DNA from: JAXGTD01 sp040775095
Lineage (GTDB): Bacteria; Pseudomonadota; Gammaproteobacteria; Chromatiales; Chromatiaceae
Direction: 5' to 3'
DNA length: 23,035 nt
Assembly: GCA_040775095.1 (NCBI GenBank)
Contig: JAXGTD010000059.1
Span: 1 to 23,035, forward strand
Shown: positions 7,361 through 15,480 of the stretch, one piece after another
Layout of the letters: each line of letters starts with the position of its first letter
Position numbering within the stretch: the first letter of the stretch is position 1
Notes under the pieces: model-generated
The model's input: the letters and a program-made list of their open reading frames with translations, nothing else
Told to the model about the DNA's origin: nothing
Database searches by the model: none
Made by a program: the position numbers and the translations under genes

Positions 7361-9367
7361 ATGGACACGGGGCTGATGTTGGCCGCGCTCGCCGTGACCC
7401 TGGCGCTGACCTCGTCGGCTGTGTCGCTGGGGGCGACGCGGATGCCATGGCTGCTGCGCATCCTGGCGATGCCCCTTCTGGGGCTCGCGGGTCTGGCCGC
7501 GCTTGCCGCCGGCCTGATTGCGTTGGTCGCGGGTGGCGAGATCACGAGCACCTTGCCATTGGGGTTGCCCTGGCTCCCTTGGCGGGTACGCCTGGACGGG
7601 CTCGCCGGGTTGTTTCTCGCGCTGATCGGCATCCTGGTCTGTGCCGTTGGCCTCTACGGCCCCGCCTATGCCCGCGGGATCGAGCATGGTCGCGAATCAC
7701 TCGCCGCACTTGGCGTTTTCACGGGGCTGTTCCTCGCCGGCATGCTGCTGGTGGTGCTGGCCGACGACGCGTTCCTGTTCATGGTCGCCTGGGAGCTGAT
7801 GTCCCTGTCCTCCTATTTCCTGGTCGCTTTCCACCACGAGAACGCCGCCAACCGCCGCGCGGCATTCCTCTATCTGCTGATGGCCCATGTCGGTGGACTG
7901 GCCATCCTGCTCGGTTACGGGGTGCTGGCGTCATTCGGCGGGGGGTTTGCGTTCGACGCGATGCGCGCCGCCCAGATCCCTGCCGCCTGGTCGAATCTGG
8001 CCTTCGTGTTGGCATTCCTCGGCTTCGGTATGAAGGCCGGGCTGGTGCCGTTGCATGCCTGGCTGCCGGAGGCCCATCCGGTGGCGCCGTCGCACATCTC
8101 GGCACTGATGTCCGGTGCGATGCTGAAGGTGGCCGTGTACGGTTTCATTCGGGTGGTATTCGACCTGATCGGACAGTTTCACTGGCAGTGGGGCGTTGGG
8201 GTGCTCGCGATCGGCAGCCTGTCGGCACTCATGGGTGTGCTCTATGCCGTGATGCAGCGTGATCTCAAGCGCCTCCTGGCCTACTCCTCGGTGGAGAATC
8301 TCGGCATCGTCTTCATCGGATTGGGCCTCGCGCTGTTGTTTCTGAGCATGGGCCAACCCCTGCTGGGGGCCCTTGCGCTGGTCGCCGCGCTCTACCACAG
8401 CATCAACCACGCCCTGTTCAAGGGGCTGCTGTTTCTGGGCGCGGGCGCGATCCTGCACAGTACCCACGAACGGGATCTGGAGCAGATGGGTGGCCTGTTG
8501 CGACGCATGCCCTGGACCGGGCTGTTCTTTCTGATTGGCTGCATCTCCATCTCGGCGCTGCCGCCGTTCAACGGCTTCGTCTCCGAGTGGCTGACCTTCC
8601 AGGCGGCGCTGCAGGCATGGCGGCTCGATAGCGGCGTGCTACGAAGCCTGGTCCCGATCGCCGCCGCGGTGCTGGCGCTCACCGGCGCGCTGGTGGCGGC
8701 GGCCTTCGTCAAGGTCTATGGCATCGCCTTTCTGGGTCAGGCGCGCGGCCGGCATGTGCGCCGCGCCCGGCCGGTGCCCGTCGGCATGCGCGCGGGTCAG
8801 GGGCTGCTGGCGTTGATGTGCCTGCTGCTCGGCATCTTCCCGACCGCGGTCATCGAGCTCCTCGATGTGGTGCCGCAACAGATCCTGGGTGCCGGGCTGC
8901 CGCAGGCGACCGCCCAGGGGTGGCTGTGGCTGACTCCCATCTCGGCGAACGCCGCCAGCTACAGCGCGCCGCTGCTGGTCGTCCTGCTCGGGGTGGGGAT
9001 CGCTGCCGTGGCTGGAGCCCTGGGCCGCGGAGCGGTGCGCCGGGTGCGGCGCTGTGACGCCTGGGATTGCGGCTTCGCACCGCCGACGGCACGGATGCAG
9101 TACAGCGCCACCGCCTTCGCCCAGCCGATCCGCCGGGTGTTCGGTCTGCTGTTCCACATCGAGGAGTCGGTCGATCGCCGCGAGGGTCGTGAACCGCGCT
9201 ACCAGCTCCAGGTCCATGACCGGGCCTGGGAGCGGCTCTACGTCCCGATCGCACGGCTCGTCGAGTCCGCGGCCCGACGGGTGGTGCGACTGCAGTCGGG
9301 CAATATTCGCGTCTATCTCGGCTGGACGCTCGGCACGCTGCTGGTGTTGTTGTGGATCATTTCCTGA
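7361..9367 (+). CDS. hyfB: HyfB-like antiporter-type proton-pumping membrane subunit
   Basis: A 668-residue polytopic protein of the NuoL/MrpA/HycC/HyfB family, the distal ion-translocating arm of group 4 hydrogenase-like and complex I-like enzymes. The pump-channel residues are in place: Glu145 in AWELMSLSSY, Lys225 in GFGMKAGLVPLHAWLPEAH, Lys256 in MLKVAVYG and Lys354 in HALFKGLLFLG. The C-terminal part has a soluble loop with RCDAWDCGF and ends in a final helix, as in HyfB. The gene follows the XRE stop by 2 bases and overlaps hyfC-like by 16. The symbol reflects homology only; the complex is not a working hydrogenase-4 (see hyfG-like). Confidence 0.9.
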   Translation: MDTGLMLAALAVTLALTSSAVSLGATRMPWLLRILAMPLLGLAGLAALAAGLIALVAGGEITSTLPLGLPWLPWRVRLDGLAGLFLALIGILVCAVGLYGPAYARGIEHGRESLAALGVFTGLFLAGMLLVVLADDAFLFMVAWELMSLSSYFLVAFHHENAANRRAAFLYLLMAHVGGLAILLGYGVLASFGGGFAFDAMRAAQIPAAWSNLAFVLAFLGFGMKAGLVPLHAWLPEAHPVAPSHISALMSGAMLKVAVYGFIRVVFDLIGQFHWQWGVGVLAIGSLSALMGVLYAVMQRDLKRLLAYSSVENLGIVFIGLGLALLFLSMGQPLLGALALVAALYHSINHALFKGLLFLGAGAILHSTHERDLEQMGGLLRRMPWTGLFFLIGCISISALPPFNGFVSEWLTFQAALQAWRLDSGVLRSLVPIAAAVLALTGALVAAAFVKVYGIAFLGQARGRHVRRARPVPVGMRAGQGLLALMCLLLGIFPTAVIELLDVVPQQILGAGLPQATAQGWLWLTPISANAASYSAPLLVVLLGVGIAAVAGALGRGAVRRVRRCDAWDCGFAPPTARMQYSATAFAQPIRRVFGLLFHIEESVDRREGREPRYQLQVHDRAWERLYVPIARLVESAARRVVRLQSGNIRVYLGWTLGTLLVLLWIIS

Positions 9368-10317
9368 CCGCCGGAGCCTGGGGTCTGGCCCTGCTGCAGG
9401 CGCTGCTCTACGCGGCGCTGGCGCCGCTGTTGGTCGGCTGGGTCCGCAAGCTCAAGGCGGTATTGCAGAACCGCCGCGGCGCACCCGTCATCCAGCCCTA
9501 CCGCGATCTGCGCAAGCTCTTCGCGAAGGAGGCCCGGGTGGCGCACACCGCCTCACCGCTGTTTCAGGCCGCGCCCTACATCGTCTTCACCGCCACCTGG
9601 CTCGCCGCGGCGACGATCCCGCTGGTGGCGACGCATCTACCTACCGCGGCGATCGCCGACATCATTGTCCTGGTGGGCCTGCTGGCATTGGCGCGGTTCT
9701 TTCTCGCGCTGGCGGGCATGGACGTCGGTACCGCCTTCGGTGGCATGGGCGCCTCGCGGGAGATGCTGGTGTCGGCCCTGGCCGAACCGGCCATGCTGGT
9801 GGCCGTCTTTACCCTCGCCATGACCGCGCACAGCACCAATCTGGCGAGCGTCATCGACTATCACCTCTCCGGTGGCCTGCTGCTTCGGCCGTCGTTCCTG
9901 TTCGCGCTCGGGGGGCTGCTGCTGGTGGCGCTCGCCGAGACCGGCCGCATCCCGGTGGACAACCCGGCCACGCATCTCGAGCTCACGATGATCCACGAGG
10001 CCATGCTGCTGGAGTACTCCGGCCGGCACCTGGCGCTGATGGAGTGGGCGGCGCAGGTCAAGCTGGTGCTCTACGGCGCCCTGATTGCGAACATCTTCTT
10101 TCCCTGGGGAATCGCCCAGGACCCGACGCCCGCCGCACTGGGTGTCGGACTCGCGGCCATCGTCGTCAAGCTCCTGATCCTCGGTGCCGCGCTGGCGGTC
10201 AGCGAGACCGTGTTGGCAAAGATGCGCCTGTTCCGGGCGCCGGCCTTCCTGAATCTGGCGCTGCTGATGTCGCTGCTTGGTCTGCTCAGCCACGTCATCC
10301 TGGAGGTGGGCGCATGA
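9352..10317 (+). CDS. hyfC: HyfC-like NuoH-family membrane anchor subunit
   Basis: A 321-residue membrane protein of the NuoH/HycD/HyfC family, which connects the soluble electron-transfer arm to the ion-pumping subunits. Visible signatures are NRRGAPVIQPYRDLRKLF (residues 40-57), equivalent to the NuoH RRGP...QP region at the quinone-site entry, and AETGRIPVDNPATHLELTMI (195-214) followed by HEAMLLEYSG. About eight helices are predicted. The start is GTG at 9352, inside the last codons of hyfB-like; there is no good ribosome site, so it probably relies on coupling. Its stop overlaps the next ATG (ATGA). Confidence 0.9.
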   Translation: MDHFLTAGAWGLALLQALLYAALAPLLVGWVRKLKAVLQNRRGAPVIQPYRDLRKLFAKEARVAHTASPLFQAAPYIVFTATWLAAATIPLVATHLPTAAIADIIVLVGLLALARFFLALAGMDVGTAFGGMGASREMLVSALAEPAMLVAVFTLAMTAHSTNLASVIDYHLSGGLLLRPSFLFALGGLLLVALAETGRIPVDNPATHLELTMIHEAMLLEYSGRHLALMEWAAQVKLVLYGALIANIFFPWGIAQDPTPAALGVGLAAIVVKLLILGAALAVSETVLAKMRLFRAPAFLNLALLMSLLGLLSHVILEVGA

Positions 10318-11000
10318 GCTTTACCAGCCTCTCCCTGCTCCAGCAGTTCGTGCTGGTGTTGGCGGCGCTCGTGTTGTTCGCCTCGTTCGCGTTGCTCGCC
10401 CAGGCGCGCCTGGTCTCGGCGATTCATGTCTTTGCGTGGCAGGGCGCCTTGGTGGCCGCGGTCACGACCGTCGTTGCCCTGACCGACCACTCCTCCCATC
10501 TCTACTTTTCCGCGGCACTCACCCTGCTGCTCAAGGCGCTGCTGATTCCGTGGATGCTGCACCGCCTGACGCGGCGTCTGGAGCTTGATCGCTACGTGGC
10601 GTCGCTCGGTCGGCCCGCGCTGACCATGATGGCCGCGGTAACCCTGGTGATCTTCAGCTACTGGGTCGTGCTGCCGATGGTGCAACAGGAGCTGACCTTC
10701 ACCCGCAATATCGTCGCCATCAGCCTGGCCGTGCTGCTGATTGGCCTGTTGACGATGGTGTTCCGTCAGCAGGCGGTGATCCAGGTGCTGGGTTTCATGT
10801 CGATGGAGAATGGTCTGTTTCTGGCCGCGGTCTCCGCCACGTCCGGGATGCCGATGGTCGTCGAGCTCGGCGTCGCCTTCGACGTCCTGGTGGCGATGGT
10901 CCTGTTCGGGGTGTTTTTCTTCCAGATCCGCGAGAGCATCGACTCCTTGGACGTGGACCGGCTCAATCGGCTCACCGAGACCGTGGCGGAGGAGGAGTGA
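10314..11000 (+). CDS. hyfE: HyfE-like membrane subunit
   Basis: A 228-residue membrane protein with about six or seven helices, matching the HyfE family (an N-terminal NuoK-like part plus extra helices). GFMSMENGLFLAAV (about residues 160-173) matches the conserved NuoK-type Glu-containing helix used in ion translocation. The acidic tail (ending EEE) is soluble. ATG 10314 overlaps the previous stop by 4 bases and has GGAGG 7 bases upstream. The next gene starts at GTG within its own stop (GTGA). Confidence 0.9.
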   Translation: MSFTSLSLLQQFVLVLAALVLFASFALLAQARLVSAIHVFAWQGALVAAVTTVVALTDHSSHLYFSAALTLLLKALLIPWMLHRLTRRLELDRYVASLGRPALTMMAAVTLVIFSYWVVLPMVQQELTFTRNIVAISLAVLLIGLLTMVFRQQAVIQVLGFMSMENGLFLAAVSATSGMPMVVELGVAFDVLVAMVLFGVFFFQIRESIDSLDVDRLNRLTETVAEEE

Positions 11001-12469
11001 ACGCGCTGCTGGTCATGCTGCTCGCACCCGTTGCGGGCGCCCTCGCCCTGGCCTTGCTCCGTCCGTTGCGCTGGGCCGGCTGGTTGAATATTGGCGTCTC
11101 AGCGGTTTCCTTCGGCGCGGCGCTCCCGCTGTCCTGGTCGGTGGGCGCCGAGGGCGATGTGGCTGGACTCACGTTCCGCGTCGACGCCTTCAATGTCTAT
11201 CTGGTCGTGCTGACAACCTTCATCGGCCTGACCACCTCGATTTTCTCCCGGCCCTATATGCGCCATGTCTGCGAGACTGGCAAGACCGGTGAGCGCGGTA
11301 TGCGCATCTACCACGCCATGTACCAGGCGTTCATGTTCACGATGCTGCTGGCGCTCACCACCGACAATCTCGGGGTGCTGTGGGTTGCGGTGGAGGGCGC
11401 GACGCTCGCGACGGTGCTGCTGGTGTCGTTGTACCGCACGCCCGAGGCGGTCGAGGCAGCGTGGAAGTACTTCATCCTGTGCGGTGTCGGAATCGCACTG
11501 GCCCTGTTCGGTACCGTCCTGACCTACTTCGCGGCGCAGCAGGTCGTGGGCGACCGCGAAACGGGTCTGCTCTGGAGCGTCCTGTATCAACGCTCCGGGC
11601 AGCTCGATCCGGTGGTCATGCGGCTGGCCTTTGTCTTCCTGCTGGTGGGTTATGGCACCAAGGTTGGTCTGGTGCCGATGCACCAGTGGCTGCCCGATGC
11701 GCACTCCGAGGGCCCCACGCCCATGTCGGCGGTGCTCTCGGGCCTGCTGCTGAACGTCGCCCTCTATGCGGTGGTGCGGCTGAAGATGCTGGTGGACGGC
11801 TCGCTCGCGGCGACCAGCACACCGGGTCTGGCCGGTCATCTGCTGATGGGTTTTGGGCTGGTATCGTTTCTGGCGGCGGGTCTGTTCCTGCACCGCCAGC
11901 GCGACATCAAGCGCATGTTCAGCTACTCCTCCATCGAGCACATGGGCCTGATGACCTTCGGCTTCGGTCTCGGCGGGCCACTGGCCACCTTCGGCGCCCT
12001 GCTGCATATGCTCGTGCACTCGTTCACCAAGTCGGCGATCTTCGTCACCGTGGGCCATGCCGCCCATATCGCTGGCACCCAGTCCATCGACCACATCCGC
12101 GGGCTGATCCGCACCCAGCCCGCCGTGGGTTGGGCGCTGCTGGTCGGCGTCGCCGCCATCGCCGGCTTTCCGCCCTTCGGGCTGTTCACCAGCGAGTTCC
12201 TGCTCCTGTCCGCGACCATGCAGGCACAGCCCTGGTTCACGCTCGCCCTGTTGACCGGTTTGGCGGTGGCATTCGCCGGCCTGTTCCGGCACCTGCATCC
12301 GATGGTCTACGGTGCCGCGCCCCAAGGCCAGCAACCGGTGCGGGCGAACATGCTGCCGGTGTTGATTCACCTTGGTCTGGTGTTGTGGCTCGGCCTCTCG
12401 ATACCCGCGTTTCTGGCCCGCTGGCTGGACGAGGCGACCGGGCTGATTACGGGGACACACCTGTTATGA
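10997..12469 (+). CDS. hyfF: HyfF-like antiporter-type membrane subunit
   Basis: A second NuoM/NuoN/MrpD-like pump subunit, 490 residues with about 14 helices. Conserved residues are Glu133 (VAVEGATLATV), Lys222 (GYGTKVGLVPMHQWLPDAH) and Lys345 (HSFTKSAIF). The SEGPTPMSAVLSGLLLNVALY motif is characteristic of HyfF. With the HyfB-like protein the complex has two antiporter-type modules. The start is GTG at 10997, directly after a GGAGGAG stretch and overlapping the hyfE-like stop. Its own stop overlaps the next ATG. Confidence 0.9.
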   Translation: MNALLVMLLAPVAGALALALLRPLRWAGWLNIGVSAVSFGAALPLSWSVGAEGDVAGLTFRVDAFNVYLVVLTTFIGLTTSIFSRPYMRHVCETGKTGERGMRIYHAMYQAFMFTMLLALTTDNLGVLWVAVEGATLATVLLVSLYRTPEAVEAAWKYFILCGVGIALALFGTVLTYFAAQQVVGDRETGLLWSVLYQRSGQLDPVVMRLAFVFLLVGYGTKVGLVPMHQWLPDAHSEGPTPMSAVLSGLLLNVALYAVVRLKMLVDGSLAATSTPGLAGHLLMGFGLVSFLAAGLFLHRQRDIKRMFSYSSIEHMGLMTFGFGLGGPLATFGALLHMLVHSFTKSAIFVTVGHAAHIAGTQSIDHIRGLIRTQPAVGWALLVGVAAIAGFPPFGLFTSEFLLLSATMQAQPWFTLALLTGLAVAFAGLFRHLHPMVYGAAPQGQQPVRANMLPVLIHLGLVLWLGLSIPAFLARWLDEATGLITGTHLL

Positions 12470-14052
12470 GTGCCTTTGACTGGCTGTCCGAGTATCTCAC
12501 TCGTCTGAAGGATGAGCAGGTGATCGTGCACGGCGGTGAGGCCCAGTCCCTGGCCCCCGCCCATAGGCTGGTGCTCGACGCCGAGGACTGGGGCGTGGCG
12601 GCGCGCGTGGCGGCGGGCCTTGGCTGTCGCTGGGCCGGTGTTTGGGGCGATCCGGGCGAGGCAGATGCAGTGGTACAGGCCTGCCTGGAGCACGCGGGCG
12701 GTTTCCTCGTGCTCGAAACCACGGTGCCCCTGAGCCACCCGATTCTGGCCTCGCATACGGCCTATTTTCCCGGTGCGAACCGCCTGGAGCGTCATCTGCA
12801 GGACCTGGTGGGCGTCGCATTGAGCGATTCGCCAGATCGTCGCCGCTGGACCCGCCACCAGGCCTGGCCCGACGGCGAGTTTCCGCTCCGCGTGGATTAT
12901 CCCGCGGCAGGGCGCCCGCGCGGGCGCGCACGGGCCGACGCCGATTACCCCTTTGCCAGTATCCAGGGCAGTGGTGTCTGCGAGATCCCGGTCGGGCCCG
13001 TACATGCAGGCATCATCGAGCCCGGACACTTCCGTTTTCAGGCGGTGGGCGAGGAGGTGCTGCAACTCGAAGAGCGACTCGGCTACGTGCACAAGGGCAT
13101 CGAGAAGATCGCCGTGGGACGCGACCCGACCGGGCTCGCCCGGCTGGCGGGGCGTGTCTCCGGAGACTCGACCGTGGCGCACGCCTGGGCCGCCTGCCAG
13201 GCGATGGAGCGTGCCGCCGCCTGCGATGTCCCGCCACGGGCGGCGAAGCTGCGTGCGTTGCTCTGCGAGCGCGAGCGCGTTGCCAACCATCTTGGCGACA
13301 TCGGTGCCATCTGCAACGACGTGGGCTTCGCCTTTGCCCAGGTGCAGTGCGCCCGTCTGCGTGAGCTCTGGCAACGGCGCAGCGCGGCCCTGTTCGGCCA
13401 TCGCCTGATGATGGACCTGATCGTCCCGGGCGGTGTCGCCCGCGACCTGTCGTCCGAAGGACCGGTGCTGCTGCGCGCCGACCATGCCGCCCTGCACCGG
13501 GCGATCGAGCCCCTGTTCGACGTGATCGACGACCACCCCTCACTGGAGGACCGCCTGCTCGGTACCGGGTACCTGAGCGCGGCGGATGCCCGTGCCCTGG
13601 GCTGCACCGGTTACGTGGGTAAGGCGAGCGGCCAGGGCTTCGACCTGCGGCGCGACCATCCTTACCCGCCCTATGACAGCCTGGCGGTGGAGGTGCCGGT
13701 GGACAGCGCCGGTGACGTGGCTGCCCGGGTGCGCGTGCGCATGGCCGAGGTCCGGATCAGTCTGGATCTGATGGATCAGTTGCTCGACGCCATGCCCGCG
13801 GGGGTATTTAGCGCACCGATGCCAACTCCCCAGCCCGACGCGGTCGGCCTGGGCCTGGTGGAGGGTTGGCGGGGCGAGGTGCTGAGCTTTGTGCGCTTCG
13901 GCGCGCGGGGCCGCATCGCCCGATTCTTCCCACGCGATCCGAGCTGGTTCTCCTGGCCGGCCCTGGAGCGCCTGATTGCGGGCAACATCGTTCCCGACTT
14001 CCCCGTCTGCAACAAATCGGTCAACGGCTCTTATTCGGGCCAGGATCTGTAG
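12466..14052 (+). CDS. hyfG: HyfG-like large subunit (NuoC-NuoD fusion) without NiFe-site cysteines; Ehr type
   Basis: A 528-residue fusion: a NuoC-like domain (about 1-150, with HPILASHTAYFPGANRLERH) followed by a NuoD/hydrogenase large-subunit domain (about 165-528, with LGYVHKGIEK). In E. coli HycE the nickel is held by RVCGICGFAH and DPCYSCTDR. Here the first motif reads RVSGDSTVAH (Ser232, Ser235). The C-terminus aligns without gaps to HycE (WPALERLIAGN... against WPTLRYMLRGN...) but ends NGSYSGQD (Ser522, Gly525). All four metal ligands are therefore gone and hydrogen chemistry at a NiFe site is not possible. This fits the 'energy-converting hydrogenase related' (Ehr) group, whose substrate is unknown; a quinone-like or other redox site is possible. 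The subunit is intact and full length, so it is unlikely to be a decaying gene. Confidence 0.9.
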   Translation: MSAFDWLSEYLTRLKDEQVIVHGGEAQSLAPAHRLVLDAEDWGVAARVAAGLGCRWAGVWGDPGEADAVVQACLEHAGGFLVLETTVPLSHPILASHTAYFPGANRLERHLQDLVGVALSDSPDRRRWTRHQAWPDGEFPLRVDYPAAGRPRGRARADADYPFASIQGSGVCEIPVGPVHAGIIEPGHFRFQAVGEEVLQLEERLGYVHKGIEKIAVGRDPTGLARLAGRVSGDSTVAHAWAACQAMERAAACDVPPRAAKLRALLCERERVANHLGDIGAICNDVGFAFAQVQCARLRELWQRRSAALFGHRLMMDLIVPGGVARDLSSEGPVLLRADHAALHRAIEPLFDVIDDHPSLEDRLLGTGYLSAADARALGCTGYVGKASGQGFDLRRDHPYPPYDSLAVEVPVDSAGDVAARVRVRMAEVRISLDLMDQLLDAMPAGVFSAPMPTPQPDAVGLGLVEGWRGEVLSFVRFGARGRIARFFPRDPSWFSWPALERLIAGNIVPDFPVCNKSVNGSYSGQDL

Positions 14053-14057
14053 ACACC

Positions 14058-14609
14058 ATGTTCCGGATCTTGAAGCAATCCCTGGTTACCGGCATCGTCA
14101 CCGAGCGGCCGCCCGCGTGCGACGACCCGGAGCTTGAACGCGTCGGCGTCGAGCTGCGGCGGCAGATCGGTGAACGGTTTGCGCGCAGTCTCGCCATCCG
14201 CCAGGTCGACGCCGGCTCCTGCAACGGTTGCGAGCTGGAGATCCATGCGATCAACAACGCCTACTACGATGTCGAACGGTTCGGCGTGCATTTCGTGGCA
14301 TCGCCCCGCCACGCCGACGCGTTGTTGGTGACGGGGCCGGTCTCGCGGCACATGGAGACGGCGCTGCGCCGCACCTGGCTCGCCACACCCTCGCCGAAGC
14401 TCGTCATCGCGGCGGGCACCTGTGCCTGCACCGGGGGGGAGTTTGGCGTCTCCTACGCCAGTCGCGGGGCCGTGGAGAACGTGATCCCGGTCGATGTGAG
14501 CATCCCCGGTTGCCCACCGGCGCCCCTGGACCTGCTGCGGGGTCTGCTTGCGGCCATCTCGGGGGGCGGCCGATGCAAGGCCGGGGCCCCGCCGCGCGCG
14601 CGCCGGTAG
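14058..14609 (+). CDS. hyfI: HyfI-like (NuoB-family) iron-sulfur subunit
   Basis: A 183-residue NuoB/HycG/HyfI-family protein carrying the proximal [4Fe-4S] cluster, the last electron carrier before the large subunit. The ligands are visible: Cys55 and Cys58 in GSCNGCELEIHA, Cys122 in AAGTCACTGGEFG and Cys152 in SIPGCPPAPLDLL. The pattern is the hydrogenase type (CxxC) rather than the tandem CC of NuoB. It starts 5 bases after the hyfG-like stop and is the last gene of the operon. The tail (about 168-183) is Gly/Arg-rich and unlike the family, perhaps a shifted stop. No ferredoxin-like partner (HyfH) lies beside it. Confidence 0.9.
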   Translation: MFRILKQSLVTGIVTERPPACDDPELERVGVELRRQIGERFARSLAIRQVDAGSCNGCELEIHAINNAYYDVERFGVHFVASPRHADALLVTGPVSRHMETALRRTWLATPSPKLVIAAGTCACTGGEFGVSYASRGAVENVIPVDVSIPGCPPAPLDLLRGLLAAISGGGRCKAGAPPRARR

Positions 14610-14644
14610 CCGAAGCCGGCGGTGCTTGGCCGAGCGCGCGGCGG
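14589..14644 (+). terminator. GC-rich inverted repeat at the end of the Hyf-like operon
   Basis: Perfect 11-base arms CCGCCGCGCGC (14589-14599) and GCGCGCGGCGG (14634-14644) enclose a second small hairpin (GCCGG/CCGGC, 14602-14620). The structure spans the hyfI-like stop codon. There is no T run after it, so if it ends transcription it does so with help. It sits between the convergent hyfI-like and persulfide dioxygenase genes, where a two-way terminator would be expected. Confidence 0.4.
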
Positions 14645-14730
14645 CCCCGGATCCCCCGATCCCCTGGTCGGCATCGGACGAGCGAGTCGTCCTCCGCGCG
14701 GCAACCCGGGCGGCTGTGTCGCGAGACGGC

Positions 14731-15480
14731 TCACCCTTGCCGACTCTCCCCGATCTGATCGCAATACTGCTGCAGATGCTCCGGCACCCCGGGCGGACAG
14801 GTGCCGCACTCCCGATTGCCTGGCACCGCAAAGTCGATGAACTTCGGATAGGCCAGGTTCAGGTTGTCCATGAGCTCGACGAACTCGGACAGCGGGCGTT
14901 GGCCGCCAAGTCGGGGGTTGCGCGTCTTCTCCTGGGCGACGCTCGACACCCAGCGACCCTCGTAGTCATGGCCGGGGTAGACGAGCGTCTCGTCGGGCAA
15001 GGTGAACAGCTTGCCCGTGACGCTGTGATACAGCGCGGTTGCATCACCGCTCTGGAAATCGGTACGACCACAGGCATCGATGAGCAGCGCATCGCCCGTC
15101 AGGACGCGTTCGCCGATGCGATAGGCGTGGTGGCCGTCCGTGTGTCCGGGCGTGAAAAGCGGGTCGATCTGAACCGAGCCGAAGCTCAGCGGTGTCCCCT
15201 CCTGCAGCGGCACATCGGTACAGGGCAGAGCATCGATGGCCGGATGGGCGATTCGGCTGCCGGCCTCGTCCTTGAGCTTGCGCGCCGCGGTGATGTGGTC
15301 GGCATGAACATGGGTATCGAGGCTGTAGACCAGCCGCAATCCGAGTTGGGAGATTACCTCGAGATCGCGCTGCCAGGTCGGCAGGACCGGGTCGACCAGC
15401 ACCGCCTTGCCAGTCTCCTCGCAGCCGATCAGATAGGTGTAGGTACTCGAAATCGGCTCGAACAATTGCTTGAATAACAT
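14731..15480 (-). CDS. ETHE1-like persulfide (sulfur) dioxygenase
   Basis: A 249-residue metallo-beta-lactamase-fold iron enzyme of the ETHE1/persulfide dioxygenase family, which oxidises glutathione persulfide to sulfite and glutathione in sulfide and sulfur oxidation. Metal motifs are THVHADH (His57, His59, Asp61, His62), PGHTDGH (His113), GDALLI (Asp130) and VYPGHD (His171). The family-specific CGRTDFQ-x-GD segment (137-146) follows Asp130 as in ETHE1. The C-terminus carries ECGTCPPG (Cys225, Cys228) and Cys240; a Cys near here is conserved in many family members, but the CxxC pair looks unusual. AGGAG lies 7 bases before the ATG. It is convergent with the Hyf-like operon and apparently single. 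Confidence 0.93.
   Translation of the reverse strand: MLFKQLFEPISSTYTYLIGCEETGKAVLVDPVLPTWQRDLEVISQLGLRLVYSLDTHVHADHITAARKLKDEAGSRIAHPAIDALPCTDVPLQEGTPLSFGSVQIDPLFTPGHTDGHHAYRIGERVLTGDALLIDACGRTDFQSGDATALYHSVTGKLFTLPDETLVYPGHDYEGRWVSSVAQEKTRNPRLGGQRPLSEFVELMDNLNLAYPKFIDFAVPGNRECGTCPPGVPEHLQQYCDQIGESRQG

Noticed and set aside
13936..13956. DPSWFSW in the HyfG-like subunit as the replaced DPCxxC nickel motif
   Set aside because: Alignment of the last 60 residues with HycE shows this segment matches RAATYANW; the true nickel motif position is NGSYSG at residues 520-525.
7361..14609. Reading the operon as formate hydrogenlyase or active hydrogenase-4
   Set aside because: No NiFe cysteines, no formate dehydrogenase, no HyfA/HyfH and no maturation genes.
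7361..14609. Reading the operon as respiratory complex I
   Set aside because: The large subunit is HyfG/HycE-like, the iron-sulfur subunit has CxxC rather than tandem CC, and NuoE, F, G, I, A and J are absent.
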